NCBI GenBank assembly: GCA_028284775.1
Contig: JANQRB010000170.1
Coordinates: 1 to 64,000 of the forward strand
DNA: 64,000 nucleotides
From: Candidatus Kapaibacterium sp.
GTDB lineage: Bacteria; Bacteroidota; Ignavibacteria; Kapaibacteriales; UBA7675
Direction of reading: 5' to 3'
Position 1 is the stretch's first letter. Each line of letters begins with the position of its first letter. The position numbers were made by a program, and so were the translations under genes. This document shows positions 36,122 through 44,750 of the stretch, piece by piece. The notes under the pieces are model-generated. The model was not told where the DNA came from. It saw only the letters and a program-made list of their open reading frames with translations, and made no database searches.

Positions 36122-37264
36122 TCAGGAGAGTCGGTTGCGATAATCTTCATAGGCAAATTCACGAATGAGCTCGAAGCGATCATCTTCCCGCCAGATGCCG
36201 ATTGAAGGAAGATTAATACCGTTAAAAGTTGTTGTTTTAACCATGGTATAGTGAATCATGTCATCAAAAACGACGCGATCGCCTTCCTTCAGCGGCTGCT
36301 TAAATGAATAGTCTCCCACCACGTCGCCGGCCAGGCAGCTGAGTCCGCCCATCTTATAGGTCGGCAGTCCGCTTGTTGCTTCCAGTGCTCCCTGTATATG
36401 CGGCCTGTAGGGCATTTCCAGGCAATCGGGCATGTGAGCGGCAATGGAGACATCGAGCATTGCCACCGGCAATTCGGCTGTCGGCACGATGTCGAGCACG
36501 GTAGCCAGCAGATAGCCTGTCCGCCAGGCAATCGCCGAGCCGGGTTCCAGCACCAGACGCAAATTGGGATAACGGGAACGAAAATCACGCAGCAGCGAGT
36601 ACAAATGTTCCAGGTCGTACTCTTCGCCGGTCATCAGGTGTCCGCCGCCCAGGTTGAGCCATCGCAATGCAGGCAGAAAGCGGCCGAAATCGCGTTCCAC
36701 CAGGCGCAGCGTGAATTCAAGAGCCCGCGAATCGCTTTCACAGAGATTGTGAATATGAAGACCTTCTATACCGTCCGGTAGCTTTTCGCCGAGCTGGGTT
36801 GCGCTGACGCCAAGACGCGATCCGGGGGCGCAGGGATTGTACAGTTCAGTTGTCACAGGAGAATAGCCGGGGTTTATGCGTAGGCCGGGCGAAATGGCTC
36901 GCGGGCTCGCCTGCAGCTCGGTGCGATAACGCTCCCATTGACTGAGGGAGTTAAAGGTGATGTGGCTGCCCAGGTCCAACAGTCGGCCGATCTCCTGTGG
37001 GCGATAGGCAGGACAATAAACATGGACGTCGCCGCCGAACTCTTCACTTCCCAATACTGCTTCGTGAAGCGAGCTGGCCGTCACTCCCGACAAATACTGT
37101 CGCAGCAGTGGAAAGGCGCTAAACATCGCGAAGCCTTTTAGGGCCAGCAGTATCGTAACACCGGTCCGATCCTGCACTTCGCGGACAATTGCAAGGTTGC
37201 GACGCAGCAGCCGCTCGTCGAGAATAAAACAGGGCGAAGGAAGGGCTGAATAGTCGATTGCCAT
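36122..37264 (-). CDS. nspC: Carboxynorspermidine decarboxylase
   Basis: 380 residues from the ATG at 37264; an upstream in-frame start would overlap the preceding gene. It is a fold-III PLP decarboxylase of the alanine-racemase type: PLP Lys43 in LALKGFAMF, glycine-rich phosphate-binding LNLGGGHLMTGEEYD, EPGSAIAWRTGYL, the HNLCES segment and the C-terminal FDDMIHYTMVK. NspC decarboxylates carboxynorspermidine/carboxyspermidine to norspermidine or spermidine. The synthase gene is directly upstream (31 bp between frames), giving the complete aspartate-semialdehyde route to triamines. No adjacent S-adenosylmethionine decarboxylase or spermidine synthase is seen, as expected for this route. Confidence 0.93.
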   Translation of the reverse strand: MAIDYSALPSPCFILDERLLRRNLAIVREVQDRTGVTILLALKGFAMFSAFPLLRQYLSGVTASSLHEAVLGSEEFGGDVHVYCPAYRPQEIGRLLDLGSHITFNSLSQWERYRTELQASPRAISPGLRINPGYSPVTTELYNPCAPGSRLGVSATQLGEKLPDGIEGLHIHNLCESDSRALEFTLRLVERDFGRFLPALRWLNLGGGHLMTGEEYDLEHLYSLLRDFRSRYPNLRLVLEPGSAIAWRTGYLLATVLDIVPTAELPVAMLDVSIAAHMPDCLEMPYRPHIQGALEATSGLPTYKMGGLSCLAGDVVGDYSFKQPLKEGDRVVFDDMIHYTMVKTTTFNGINLPSIGIWREDDRFELIREFAYEDYRNRLS

Positions 37265-37295
37265 CACTTGGGTAACCGGCAGTAAAAGATTTCGC

Positions 37296-38495
37296 TCAGT
37301 CCGTAAAAGCCAGCGGTCCATTTACCACTTCATGCCAGGGCAATCCGTATCGATTGAGATGTTCCATAAAGGGATCGGGATTGAACTCCTCGACGTTAAA
37401 GACGCCGCTTCCCTGCCACTCGCCGGTTAGCAGAAGCATCGCGCCGATCATCGCCGGCACTCCGGTCGTATAGGCTACCGCCTGTGCGCCGACTTCACGG
37501 AATGCCTCGGCGTGATCGCAGTTGTTATAGATGTAGTAGGTCTTGGGCTGTCCGTTTTGCAGACCGCGAATCTGGCATCCGATCGAAGTTTCGCCATGAT
37601 AGTCTTCCGCCAATGCCGAGGGCTCCGGCAACAGTGCCTTCAGAAATTGCAGGGGGATGATGTCCTGCCCCTGATACTCTATCGGCTCGATACTGGTCAT
37701 TCCCACATTCTGCAGCACACGCAAGTGCGTGATATATTCCTGTCCGAAGGTCATCCAGAAGCGCGCGCGCTTCAGGTGGGGTATGTTCTCGACAAGCGAT
37801 TCCAGCTCTTCATGATACAAGAGATAGGATTCCCGCGCTCCAATCCGCGGATATTCAACCGGCTGATGAACGGATAAAGGATCAACTTCGATCCATTTGC
37901 CCTTCTCCCAATAGCGTCCTTTTTGCGTAATCTCCCGAATATTTATCTCGGGGTTGAAATTGGTGGCAAAGGCCTTGCCGTGATCGCCGGCATTGCAATC
38001 CACGATATCCAGATAGTGAATTTCATCGAAATGGTGTTTCTGGGCATAAGCCGTGAATACGCCGGTAACGCCCGGATCGAAACCACAGCCGAGCAGGGCC
38101 GTGATACCGGCCTCGCGAAAGCGCTCCCGGTAGGCCCACTGCCAACTGTATTCGAATTTAGCCTGATCGCGCGGTTCGTAATTGGCGGTATCAAGATAGT
38201 GAACGCCGGTTTGCAGACAGGCATCCATAATACTGAGATCCTGGTACGGCAGGGCGACATTTATCACCAGGGCCGGACGAAACGACTCGATCAGCGCAAC
38301 CGTTTCGCTGACATTGTCTGCATCGACCTGCGCGCTGCGAATGCGATCAGCGCCAATCGCCGCCGCGATACGATCGCATTTCGCTTTGGTCCGGCTGGCC
38401 AGCATGATTTCACTGAATACGTCCGGTACGGCGGCGCATTTGTGCGCAACGACATTGCCGACGCCCCCGGCTCCGATAATTAGCACTTTGCTCAT
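37296..38495 (-). CDS. Carboxynorspermidine synthase (saccharopine dehydrogenase family)
   Basis: 399 residues from the ATG at 38495, where the Rossmann fold begins (MSKVLIIGAGGVGNVVAHKC). Other family segments are DTANYEPRD, LGCGFDPGVTGVF and CNAGDHGKAFATNFNPEIN. This group (CASDH/NspD-like) reductively condenses L-aspartate-beta-semialdehyde with putrescine or diaminopropane using NADPH. Pairing with nspC supports this over lysine-pathway saccharopine dehydrogenase. First gene of the nspC-glycosyltransferase operon; transcription diverges from the RRM-protein gene. Confidence 0.92.
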   Translation of the reverse strand: MSKVLIIGAGGVGNVVAHKCAAVPDVFSEIMLASRTKAKCDRIAAAIGADRIRSAQVDADNVSETVALIESFRPALVINVALPYQDLSIMDACLQTGVHYLDTANYEPRDQAKFEYSWQWAYRERFREAGITALLGCGFDPGVTGVFTAYAQKHHFDEIHYLDIVDCNAGDHGKAFATNFNPEINIREITQKGRYWEKGKWIEVDPLSVHQPVEYPRIGARESYLLYHEELESLVENIPHLKRARFWMTFGQEYITHLRVLQNVGMTSIEPIEYQGQDIIPLQFLKALLPEPSALAEDYHGETSIGCQIRGLQNGQPKTYYIYNNCDHAEAFREVGAQAVAYTTGVPAMIGAMLLLTGEWQGSGVFNVEEFNPDPFMEHLNRYGLPWHEVVNGPLAFTD

Positions 38496-38816
38496 CGAAC
38501 TTTCGCTTGGGATTGCTGACTGAGAATTCAAAATTATGGAAAACCGGGATAACGCTTCACCAGGGTGAATATTTTAGGATCAGCGCGCTGAAAGGCCCCT
38601 CGGTGGCGGCTGAACACCCGTCCATTAGCATTGATGCAGCAAGGCGACGGGGCGAAGACGATTGAACAATATCTTCTCAGGAAGGTGGCATGCTACCCTT
38701 CCAACAAATAATTAACTTGGATATGTTGAATTTTTCTCTAAGTTTCTCAGAATTGTTTGTTATTCAGGTAGAGGCACTCTCTGAATAATCTCTTGCATCT
38801 TTAGGAGGCCTATTAA
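38496..38816. promoter_or_regulatory. Divergent promoter region and RRM-gene leader
   Basis: It lies between the polyamine operon (minus) and the RRM-protein gene (plus). A short hairpin, GGAAGG (38680-38685) with CCTTCC (38697-38702), is followed by an AT-rich stretch to about 38760. AGGAGG at 38804-38809 is the RRM gene's ribosome-binding site. A regulatory leader is possible because small RRM genes are often cold-regulated, but nothing specific is seen. Confidence 0.35.
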
Positions 38817-39098
38817 GTGCTTAAGAAATTATATGTCGGTAATCTCCCCTTCAGTGCTCGTGAAAATGAGGTGGAAGATTTTTTCGCTCAATACGGCAAT
38901 GTTCAGTCTGTCAATCTGATCAGCGACCGTGACACAGGCAAACCGCGTGGATTTGGCTTTATAGAGGTAGAACTCGAAAACCCCGAAACCGACATTCAGT
39001 CGCTGGACGGTACAGAATTTATGGGACGCAATCTGCGTGTCAACGAAGCAGTGGAGCGCGGCGGCGGCAAACCCCGCGGTCGCCGACGCGAGTGGTAA
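38817..39098 (+). CDS. RRM-domain RNA-binding protein
   Basis: 93 residues, GTG start with a strong AGGAGG site 7 bases upstream. A single RRM fills residues 3-78: RNP2 KLYVGNLPF and RNP1 KPRGFGFIEV, with the conserved aromatics present. The short tail is Gly/Arg-rich (RGGGKPRGRRREW). Such proteins, common in cyanobacteria and FCB bacteria, bind single-stranded RNA and are often induced by cold. Monocistronic, with a terminator 64 bp after the stop. Confidence 0.95.
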   Translation: MLKKLYVGNLPFSARENEVEDFFAQYGNVQSVNLISDRDTGKPRGFGFIEVELENPETDIQSLDGTEFMGRNLRVNEAVERGGGKPRGRRREW

Positions 39099-39161
39099 TA
39101 GCGCATCATTGCGACATTAACTAATACTTACATCGCCAACAAAACATTATCGACTAAACAG

Positions 39162-39192
39162 GCCCTGTCACGGCAACGTGTCAGGGCTTTTT
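39162..39192 (+). terminator. Rho-independent terminator
   Basis: GCCCTGTCACG (39162-39172) pairs with CGTGTCAGGGC (39177-39187), one T·T mismatch, followed by TTTTT. It terminates the RRM-protein transcript. Confidence 0.85.
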
Positions 39193-39408
39193 GATGAAGT
39201 CAAAAGCAGGTGACGCCCGAAGCCGGACGTCACCTGATGCCGCTGCCTCCCCGCTGCGATACCCGGAGATCGGATCGGGATGACTTGCACGACTGGCAAG
39301 ACAGGCGGGTACCGCTCGCTCAAGGCAGAATAAGCCAGGCAAGGTATTTCCCCCTGTGCCGGGCTGGTGCCGGCGACACTGGCTCATTGCAGAACACCAC
39401 CGTGATTT

Positions 39409-39615
39409 TCAGGCGCTTGAGCCAGGCACGCCGCCATCGGCCTGCCGCACAGGCGTGTTGCCGACTTTCGCTGCCGGCCGTCGTGCACCGAGCGTGCCGT
39501 AGTAGCCACAGGCTTTGCAATGGAACTTTTGCTTTCCGTTGCGTGCCAATCCGTTATTGACAATTCGAATACTGCGGCAGCTGGTACAGCGCCTACGTGA
39601 TATGTCGCGAGCCAT
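39409..39615 (-). pseudogene. Truncated IS1-like transposase fragment
   Basis: 68 residues survive: MARDISRRRCTSCRSIRIVN…GLARNGKQKFHCKACGYYGT. The Cys-x-x-Cys pairs at 10/13 and 33/36 and the NG-x-x-RNGKQ-x-F-x-C spacing match the N-terminal zinc ribbon of IS1/InsA-type transposases. The helix-turn-helix and the catalytic part are absent; downstream sequence gives only short open frames. No terminal inverted repeats could be recognised. I infer a decayed insertion scar, not an active element. Confidence 0.55.
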
Positions 39616-40402
39616 CTACGCATACTCCCTCTGTTTCGGAATTTGACGCGGCCGCCATTGACGGCGGCAAGAAGCTGGATTCACTACGACCTGGATAGTG
39701 CTGCGTATGATGCTCTGCTTATGCCCACGAAACTCTGATAAGTAATCCATTAATCGGGAGCAAAGATAGGACCTATCTCCCCATCGTCACAATAGTGTCA
39801 TTTCGCTATTTTTGCCTTCTCTTTGCCCTGTTCAAGGCTGAATCGGCCGCCTCTTCATCCGCCGCCTGTAGATTGCGTCCGAAGCTCTTCGCCTGCGATT
39901 TCCACTACCGTGCAAGGTTTCCTGCGGGTTCCCGCCAACACTTGCTTACCTGTTTATGAGAGCCGTCGGCCGCTTGATTCGCAAAAACTCCAGCTGCGCG
40001 GCCGGATCAGAAGTTACCGCTGGAAGATTCCCGCCATCTCCGCTCGAAATAAAATGCCGATTTCGAAAACAAACGGACGGTTTTTCCAGAATTAGTTTTG
40101 TATATTGGAGCGCAGCCACGTTTTAAGACGGTTACCGTTCGTCGTTGATCCAGGTCTCGCGATCGGTACTACGAACAGGAATCGAAATTGAAAGCGCGAA
40201 ACCGCATTACCGTGCTTTCGTTTGCAATTGTGACTTGCTATTTGTGCGTAGATGTGTTTTCTTCATCCCGTTGAAGGACAGAAAACTCTCTTATGACGGA
40301 TTCCGCATTCCGTCACGCACGCAAAATATCAGGCGCTACAACAAACTCCCCGCTTGCACTCTGACGATCCCAATCAACACATTCTGAACAGAGGAATGAG
40401 CA
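39616..40402. other. Long intergenic region upstream of a T9SS cargo gene
   Basis: Nearly 790 bp without a credible gene; short plus-strand frames are rich in Arg, Ser and Pro and have no ribosome-binding sites. It may contain further remains of the IS1-like element on its left. GAGGAATGAGCA just before 40403 supplies the cargo gene's ribosome-binding site. Confidence 0.4.
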
Positions 40403-41869
40403 ATGAAGCGCATTTTCGCACTCGCCCTTAGCTTGCTGCTCATGGGCACGCCTGTATTCGCCAATGGGCCTCATGGTGATTCGGAGCAGGGCAATCGTAT
40501 CAGCGGCAGCGTCGGCCAGGGACCATCACAGGCCAAAAAGAAAACGCCTTCCACACTTAACTACCCAGGGCCGATTATTCGCAATGTCGAGCGCAGTAGC
40601 GGTCAGGCCTTCCCCGCCGCCCAGGAAGACGTTCAAGTACGCTTTGTCGCGCTTGCCGGCGAGGCTGAAATCGACACTGAAAGCGGCATCCTCGAATACC
40701 GGACCAACGGCGGTTCATTTGCCGAGTTGCCGGTTGTTCACGAGGGTAATCTGGTATTCGCCGCCACCATTCCGGGTCAGGTGGCCAGCACTCTCGTCGA
40801 GTTCAAAATCAAACTATTCGATACGCAGCAAGTTGTCAGCTTCGATCCGGCGGAACGGCATTTTTACCGCATACTCGCAGGTTCCCCTCAGATATATGAT
40901 GTGCGCGAACCCTTGTTGAATAACGGTCGCTCCGCCTATGAAGGCTATACCGTCAGTGTGGAAGGCATCGTATCGGCAGATGTCAGAGATTTGCCGGGGA
41001 ATGATAATCTGGCACCGCGAATCTTGATTCAGGATTCCTTCACACGTGAATATTCGGGCCTTGTCCTGTATTCGTCTTCGGAAAATGATCCGATTCGCGG
41101 CGTCGAGCGAGGTACGCGTATCCGCGTGACGGGAACCATTAGTGAGCTTAACGGCGCTACGGCAATCAGCGACATTCAGTCCTTCACGATAACAGGCGAG
41201 AACATACCGGTGGGAACGCTGATTCTTGCGCCCGACTATCTGACCGGTTACGATGAGAATGGACTCGCCAGAGCGGAACGCTGGGAGAGTATGCTGATTA
41301 CGCTGCGCTATTTGCGAATAGCGGATTTTGACTATTCAGCGATTCAGTCCAACGGCACGTTCGAAGTCCTTCCCCAGAGCGAAAACCCGGTTCAGCTTGC
41401 TGCTCCCCTGATGGTAGACTTACGCTATGGGAATTTCGCCCAGGAGAACGGCCAGGGCGATGTCAGGTATTCTCTGCCCTTCCAGGGTGATCTGATCGAA
41501 TCCGTCAGCGGCTTCATCAGTTCCAGAGCAAATGAGACTCAACTGGTCCCGCGAACCGATGACGACTTCGGCGAACTTACGTATACGGAAGCTAAAGACT
41601 ACATTGTCCACTCGACGTCGATCAGCAGTTTTCCGAATCCCTTTGCCGAAGTAACCTCGCTGGAAATTATGCTTGCAGAACCCGCAAACGCGCAGATTCT
41701 TCTTTATGACCTCAAGGGAAAACTCGTCCGGCAGATTGCCGATCAGTACTTTGGCGAAGGTCAGCACGTGCTGCGCTTTGAATCCCAAACTCTGCCTGCC
41801 GGGACATACCATTGTGTCCTCAGATCTTCATTGGGGCAGTTCGTTCACAAGCTTGTCATAGAGAGATAA
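40403..41869 (+). CDS. Secreted T9SS-type protein with OB-like domain
   Basis: 488 residues with a signal peptide (ALALSLLLMGTPVFANG) and GAGG ribosome-binding site. Residues about 50-155 are beta-rich (Ig-like). Residues about 170-285 contain VSVEGIVSADVRDLPG…ILIQDSF…GLVLYSS…RIRVTGTISELNG, the pattern of an OB-fold often found beside extracellular nuclease or lamin-tail domains. No nuclease catalytic residues are visible. The C-terminus (SSFPNPFAEVTSLEI…GTYHCVLR…HKLVIER) is a type IX sorting domain with FPNP in place of YPNP. Likely surface-bound or released; function unknown. Confidence 0.85.
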   Translation: MKRIFALALSLLLMGTPVFANGPHGDSEQGNRISGSVGQGPSQAKKKTPSTLNYPGPIIRNVERSSGQAFPAAQEDVQVRFVALAGEAEIDTESGILEYRTNGGSFAELPVVHEGNLVFAATIPGQVASTLVEFKIKLFDTQQVVSFDPAERHFYRILAGSPQIYDVREPLLNNGRSAYEGYTVSVEGIVSADVRDLPGNDNLAPRILIQDSFTREYSGLVLYSSSENDPIRGVERGTRIRVTGTISELNGATAISDIQSFTITGENIPVGTLILAPDYLTGYDENGLARAERWESMLITLRYLRIADFDYSAIQSNGTFEVLPQSENPVQLAAPLMVDLRYGNFAQENGQGDVRYSLPFQGDLIESVSGFISSRANETQLVPRTDDDFGELTYTEAKDYIVHSTSISSFPNPFAEVTSLEIMLAEPANAQILLYDLKGKLVRQIADQYFGEGQHVLRFESQTLPAGTYHCVLRSSLGQFVHKLVIER

Positions 41870-41896
41870 CGGACTATTCGAAGCATCTCTTAAATC

Positions 41897-41929
41897 GCCC
41901 GCCGCTTCTTATCATGCGGCGGGCTTTTT
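41897..41929 (+). terminator. Rho-independent terminator
   Basis: GCCCGCCGC (41897-41905) pairs perfectly with GCGGCGGGC (41916-41924), followed by TTTTT, 28 bp past the cargo gene's stop. Confidence 0.92.
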
Positions 41930-42176
41930 ACATTTCGGGCGAATATGTGTTTGCAACTGCGCGGCTGAATGTCGGTTTCCCTTCAAGATCAAGGAGATAA
42001 TTTTCACCACCGTCACTCCTTTCCGGGATACAATGTTACGCAGCTTTCCGCCAGCTCCGCAGGGATGCAGGAGAGATCACATGCAGGCGTCGATTTTCGT
42101 TCGGCAGGAACTCGGTCGCCGCTCCTAGTATCCACTTCTTGCCCTGAGGAGTTCAGAGCCCGAGACCGGGATGTTG

Positions 42177-43541
42177 CTAAGGTGCTTTGACGGAAAAAGA
42201 GTATCTGAGGAGCTCTTCATTGTCATCGGTCCGCCCCGACCAATGGACGTCGATCAGCTCGCCTCCATTATCCTTGATCGTCATCAGGCCGAACTGGCCA
42301 CCGCCGCGATAAGTGCCGTGGCTGTAGGGGCCACCTTTTCGCGTGCCGATGCGATCGAGAGCCGCAGCATGCATCAGCGGAAATCCACGCCCGCCCTCGG
42401 CGGCATACTGGGTATTCGTGCCATCGTCGATCGCCAGCATGTGCGCATCGCCGGAGAGCATGCAGAGCCCTCTTATCTGGTGCCGGTCAATAAACTCGGC
42501 AATTTCGCGCCGCTCGAACTGATATTCAGGCCAGCCGTCAGTGCCCGAATCATAATCACCGATCCACGGCAGCGTGCTGACCCAAACGATGAGGGGATAC
42601 CTGCCGCTGGATTCAAGTAGCTCGTCGAAAAACCATTGCTTCTGCCTGGCGCCCATCAGCGTTTTTTGCGGGCTGTCCGGCCGCTCGTAGGGATCGCGGG
42701 CGGAACGCAGGTCACTGAGAATAAAGCGTACGCGACCGGCGCTGAAGGCCTGATAAATCGGCACATCACCGGTGCCGGCGGGCAAAGGGTAGTGCGGTAC
42801 GTACTCCTGATAGGTCAATCGCGCTGCCTGGCGACCTGCGGCAGTACGATCGGAATTATTGGGCCCAAAGTCATGATCATCCCAAATATACGCGATCGGA
42901 TGAGAGCGGTAAAGCAGCGATTGAGTGTTGCTGGCCAGTACCTGATCCCAGGCCCGACGATATTCGTTAACATCGTTGACGCCGATGTTTTCATAATGCA
43001 TATCGCCCAGATGCAGAAAGAACAAGGGCTGCAGGCGACGAATCGTGGAAAACACCGGGTGATCGGAGCCGGTAGCAGCGCAGGAACCGAAAGCGACGCT
43101 AAAACTTGCTGGCCCTTCAGGAGGAAAAGTCTTAAACGTACCGATACTACTGCTGTCGAGGCGGCCGTCCAGGGAAACCAGATAAAAATAGCGCGTATTC
43201 GGAAGCAGGTCCGTCAACTGAAACTGCGCGACACGTTGATTGCCGGGCCTGTCCGACCGCATTCGCGTCATCGTGGTACTGTCCGTCATTGTCTTTTCGA
43301 CGCTGTAATGCAAACGGACTTCTCGCGCTGTCTTGTTTAATCCGGCCACAATATGCGCTGACTCCGCGTCGACAGCGCCGGTCCAGACAAATCGGACCGG
43401 GGCGTCATCCGCCGGATTAGCGCGATTGCAGCCAAGCGTCAAGCCGCCCAGCAACAAGACAAGAACGACGGCTTTTATCGAATGCCTATCAAGGGCAGGA
43501 GCTCGAAAACAGATTTTCGTTTGGACGCAGCTAATATTCAT
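42177..43541 (-). CDS. PhoD-family metallophosphatase lipoprotein
   Basis: 454 residues. A lipoprotein signal (VVLVLLLGGLTLGC) is followed by a fibronectin-like N-terminal domain (FVWTGAVDAESAHIVAG) and the PhoD phosphatase core: VAFGSCA, LGDMHYE, IWDDHDFGPNN and SGDAHMLAIDDG give the His/Asp/Asn metal ligands. PhoD enzymes hydrolyse phosphate mono- and diesters in the periplasm or outside, usually under phosphate limitation. The start overlaps the pseudouridine-synthase stop as ATGA, so the two are co-translated although functionally unrelated. Confidence 0.9.
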   Translation of the reverse strand: MNISCVQTKICFRAPALDRHSIKAVVLVLLLGGLTLGCNRANPADDAPVRFVWTGAVDAESAHIVAGLNKTAREVRLHYSVEKTMTDSTTMTRMRSDRPGNQRVAQFQLTDLLPNTRYFYLVSLDGRLDSSSIGTFKTFPPEGPASFSVAFGSCAATGSDHPVFSTIRRLQPLFFLHLGDMHYENIGVNDVNEYRRAWDQVLASNTQSLLYRSHPIAYIWDDHDFGPNNSDRTAAGRQAARLTYQEYVPHYPLPAGTGDVPIYQAFSAGRVRFILSDLRSARDPYERPDSPQKTLMGARQKQWFFDELLESSGRYPLIVWVSTLPWIGDYDSGTDGWPEYQFERREIAEFIDRHQIRGLCMLSGDAHMLAIDDGTNTQYAAEGGRGFPLMHAAALDRIGTRKGGPYSHGTYRGGGQFGLMTIKDNGGELIDVHWSGRTDDNEELLRYSFSVKAP

Positions 43542-44284
43542 GAGCCTGTTTGCTGTAATTGCTGATTGTCGGAGTGAAGCTTTGCCGTCTCCACCATCTC
43601 TTCCCTCATTCGCGATTCGATTGACGCCTGAAAATGCGGACGCCAGTGTTTAGGCGGCGCGGCAGACCATTGCATGGGGCAATGTCGCACGGGATGCGTC
43701 AAGCGCAGACTATAGCAGTGAAGGGCAAGGCTGCGATCCCGCAGGGCTGAAGTAGCGCCATATCGAAGGTCGCCGATTATCGGTAGTTCGCGTGCCGCCA
43801 GTTGAACCCGAATTTGATGCGGTCGCCCGGTATGGAGCCGCACATCCAGCAGGCTTGTCGAGAATTGCGTCATCAGCCGCCGATACTCGAGACGTGCTTC
43901 ACGGGCGCCTGCGACCTCAGAGCCAACGATTGTCACGCGCTGCTCCTGTTTGCGCAGAAAATCACAGCACTCGGCCGATGCAGCCGCCACCCCTTCGACA
44001 CCGGCCAGATATTTCTTAACGGGCTTGTTGTCTCTGAACTGTTGTGACAGACGCGCAGCGGCCTTAGAGGTGCGAGCCAAAACCATAATGCCCGAAACCG
44101 GCCGATCCAGTCGGTGCACCAGTCCCAGATAAACTTTGCCTGGCTTATTGTAGCGCTGCTTCAGGTATGCTTTCGCCAGACTGAGGATGTCGGCATCGCC
44201 GGTTGCATCGCCCTGAGCAAGTATACCGGCCGGCTTCAGCAGCACCAGAAGATGATTGTCTTCATATAGTATGTCGAGCGTCAT
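43538..44284 (-). CDS. RluA-family pseudouridine synthase
   Basis: 248 residues from the ATG at 44284 (an upstream in-frame start adds 17). The catalytic Asp60 lies in GLVHRLDRPVSGIMV, and the family segments ILYEDNHLLVLLKPAG and TGRPHQIRVQLA are intact. There is no S4 domain, so it is the short single-domain form, like RluA/TruC. It converts a specific uridine in rRNA or tRNA to pseudouridine; the target cannot be predicted. First gene of a two-gene unit with the PhoD-like phosphatase. Confidence 0.93.
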   Translation of the reverse strand: MTLDILYEDNHLLVLLKPAGILAQGDATGDADILSLAKAYLKQRYNKPGKVYLGLVHRLDRPVSGIMVLARTSKAAARLSQQFRDNKPVKKYLAGVEGVAAASAECCDFLRKQEQRVTIVGSEVAGAREARLEYRRLMTQFSTSLLDVRLHTGRPHQIRVQLAARELPIIGDLRYGATSALRDRSLALHCYSLRLTHPVRHCPMQWSAAPPKHWRPHFQASIESRMREEMVETAKLHSDNQQLQQTGS

Positions 44285-44750
44285 CGTTGACAGCGGAGGG
44301 GCCGTTCCTGCAATCCGGCGAAAGGCATAATCCAATAATTTTCGGTTTTCGCTGATTCCTCAATAATATCTTGAGGCGACCAAAATACGTGAATCCTGCG
44401 TGATTTCGCGCGAAACTTTCGCAAAGACACAAAAACTATTGATTCTTAACTTTTTTTTCGGAATTTCCTGCCGCTTAATGTGTCATTAAGCGTGTTATAT
44501 TCCTCTGCGGATTTTTTGGCGCTTCAACGCCATCTGATGCTGAAGTCAGACGCACGATCGCCATATTCCGAGAGGGTCAGAATGCCGGGGTAGTACAATA
44601 ACTCGCAACCGTCAATAGCGAAAGCTCTTTGACGAACAAAGGAGGAAACCATCCTTCTTAAGCGAATGTAACTAGTTTGGTTATTGCGGGTTAATGATTT
44701 CGTGCCCGCGTTAATCACTCTCAAAAACGCACAAACGATCAGGGAAGAAT
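44285..44750. promoter_or_regulatory. Divergent intergenic region with a perfect palindrome
   Basis: CGCTTAATG (44472-44480) and CATTAAGCG (44484-44492) form a perfect 9-bp dyad separated by TGT. It is followed by TTATATT and preceded by an 8-T run. It lies between the divergent pseudouridine-synthase and surface-protein genes, 188 bp and 259 bp from their starts. This looks like a dimeric regulator's operator; no U-tract follows on either strand, which argues against a terminator. No gene is supported in the rest of the region. Confidence 0.4.

Noticed and set aside
39823..40387. Small frames in the long intergenic region before 40403
   Set aside because: Composition is unlike coding sequence of the window, no ribosome-binding site, and no recognised family.
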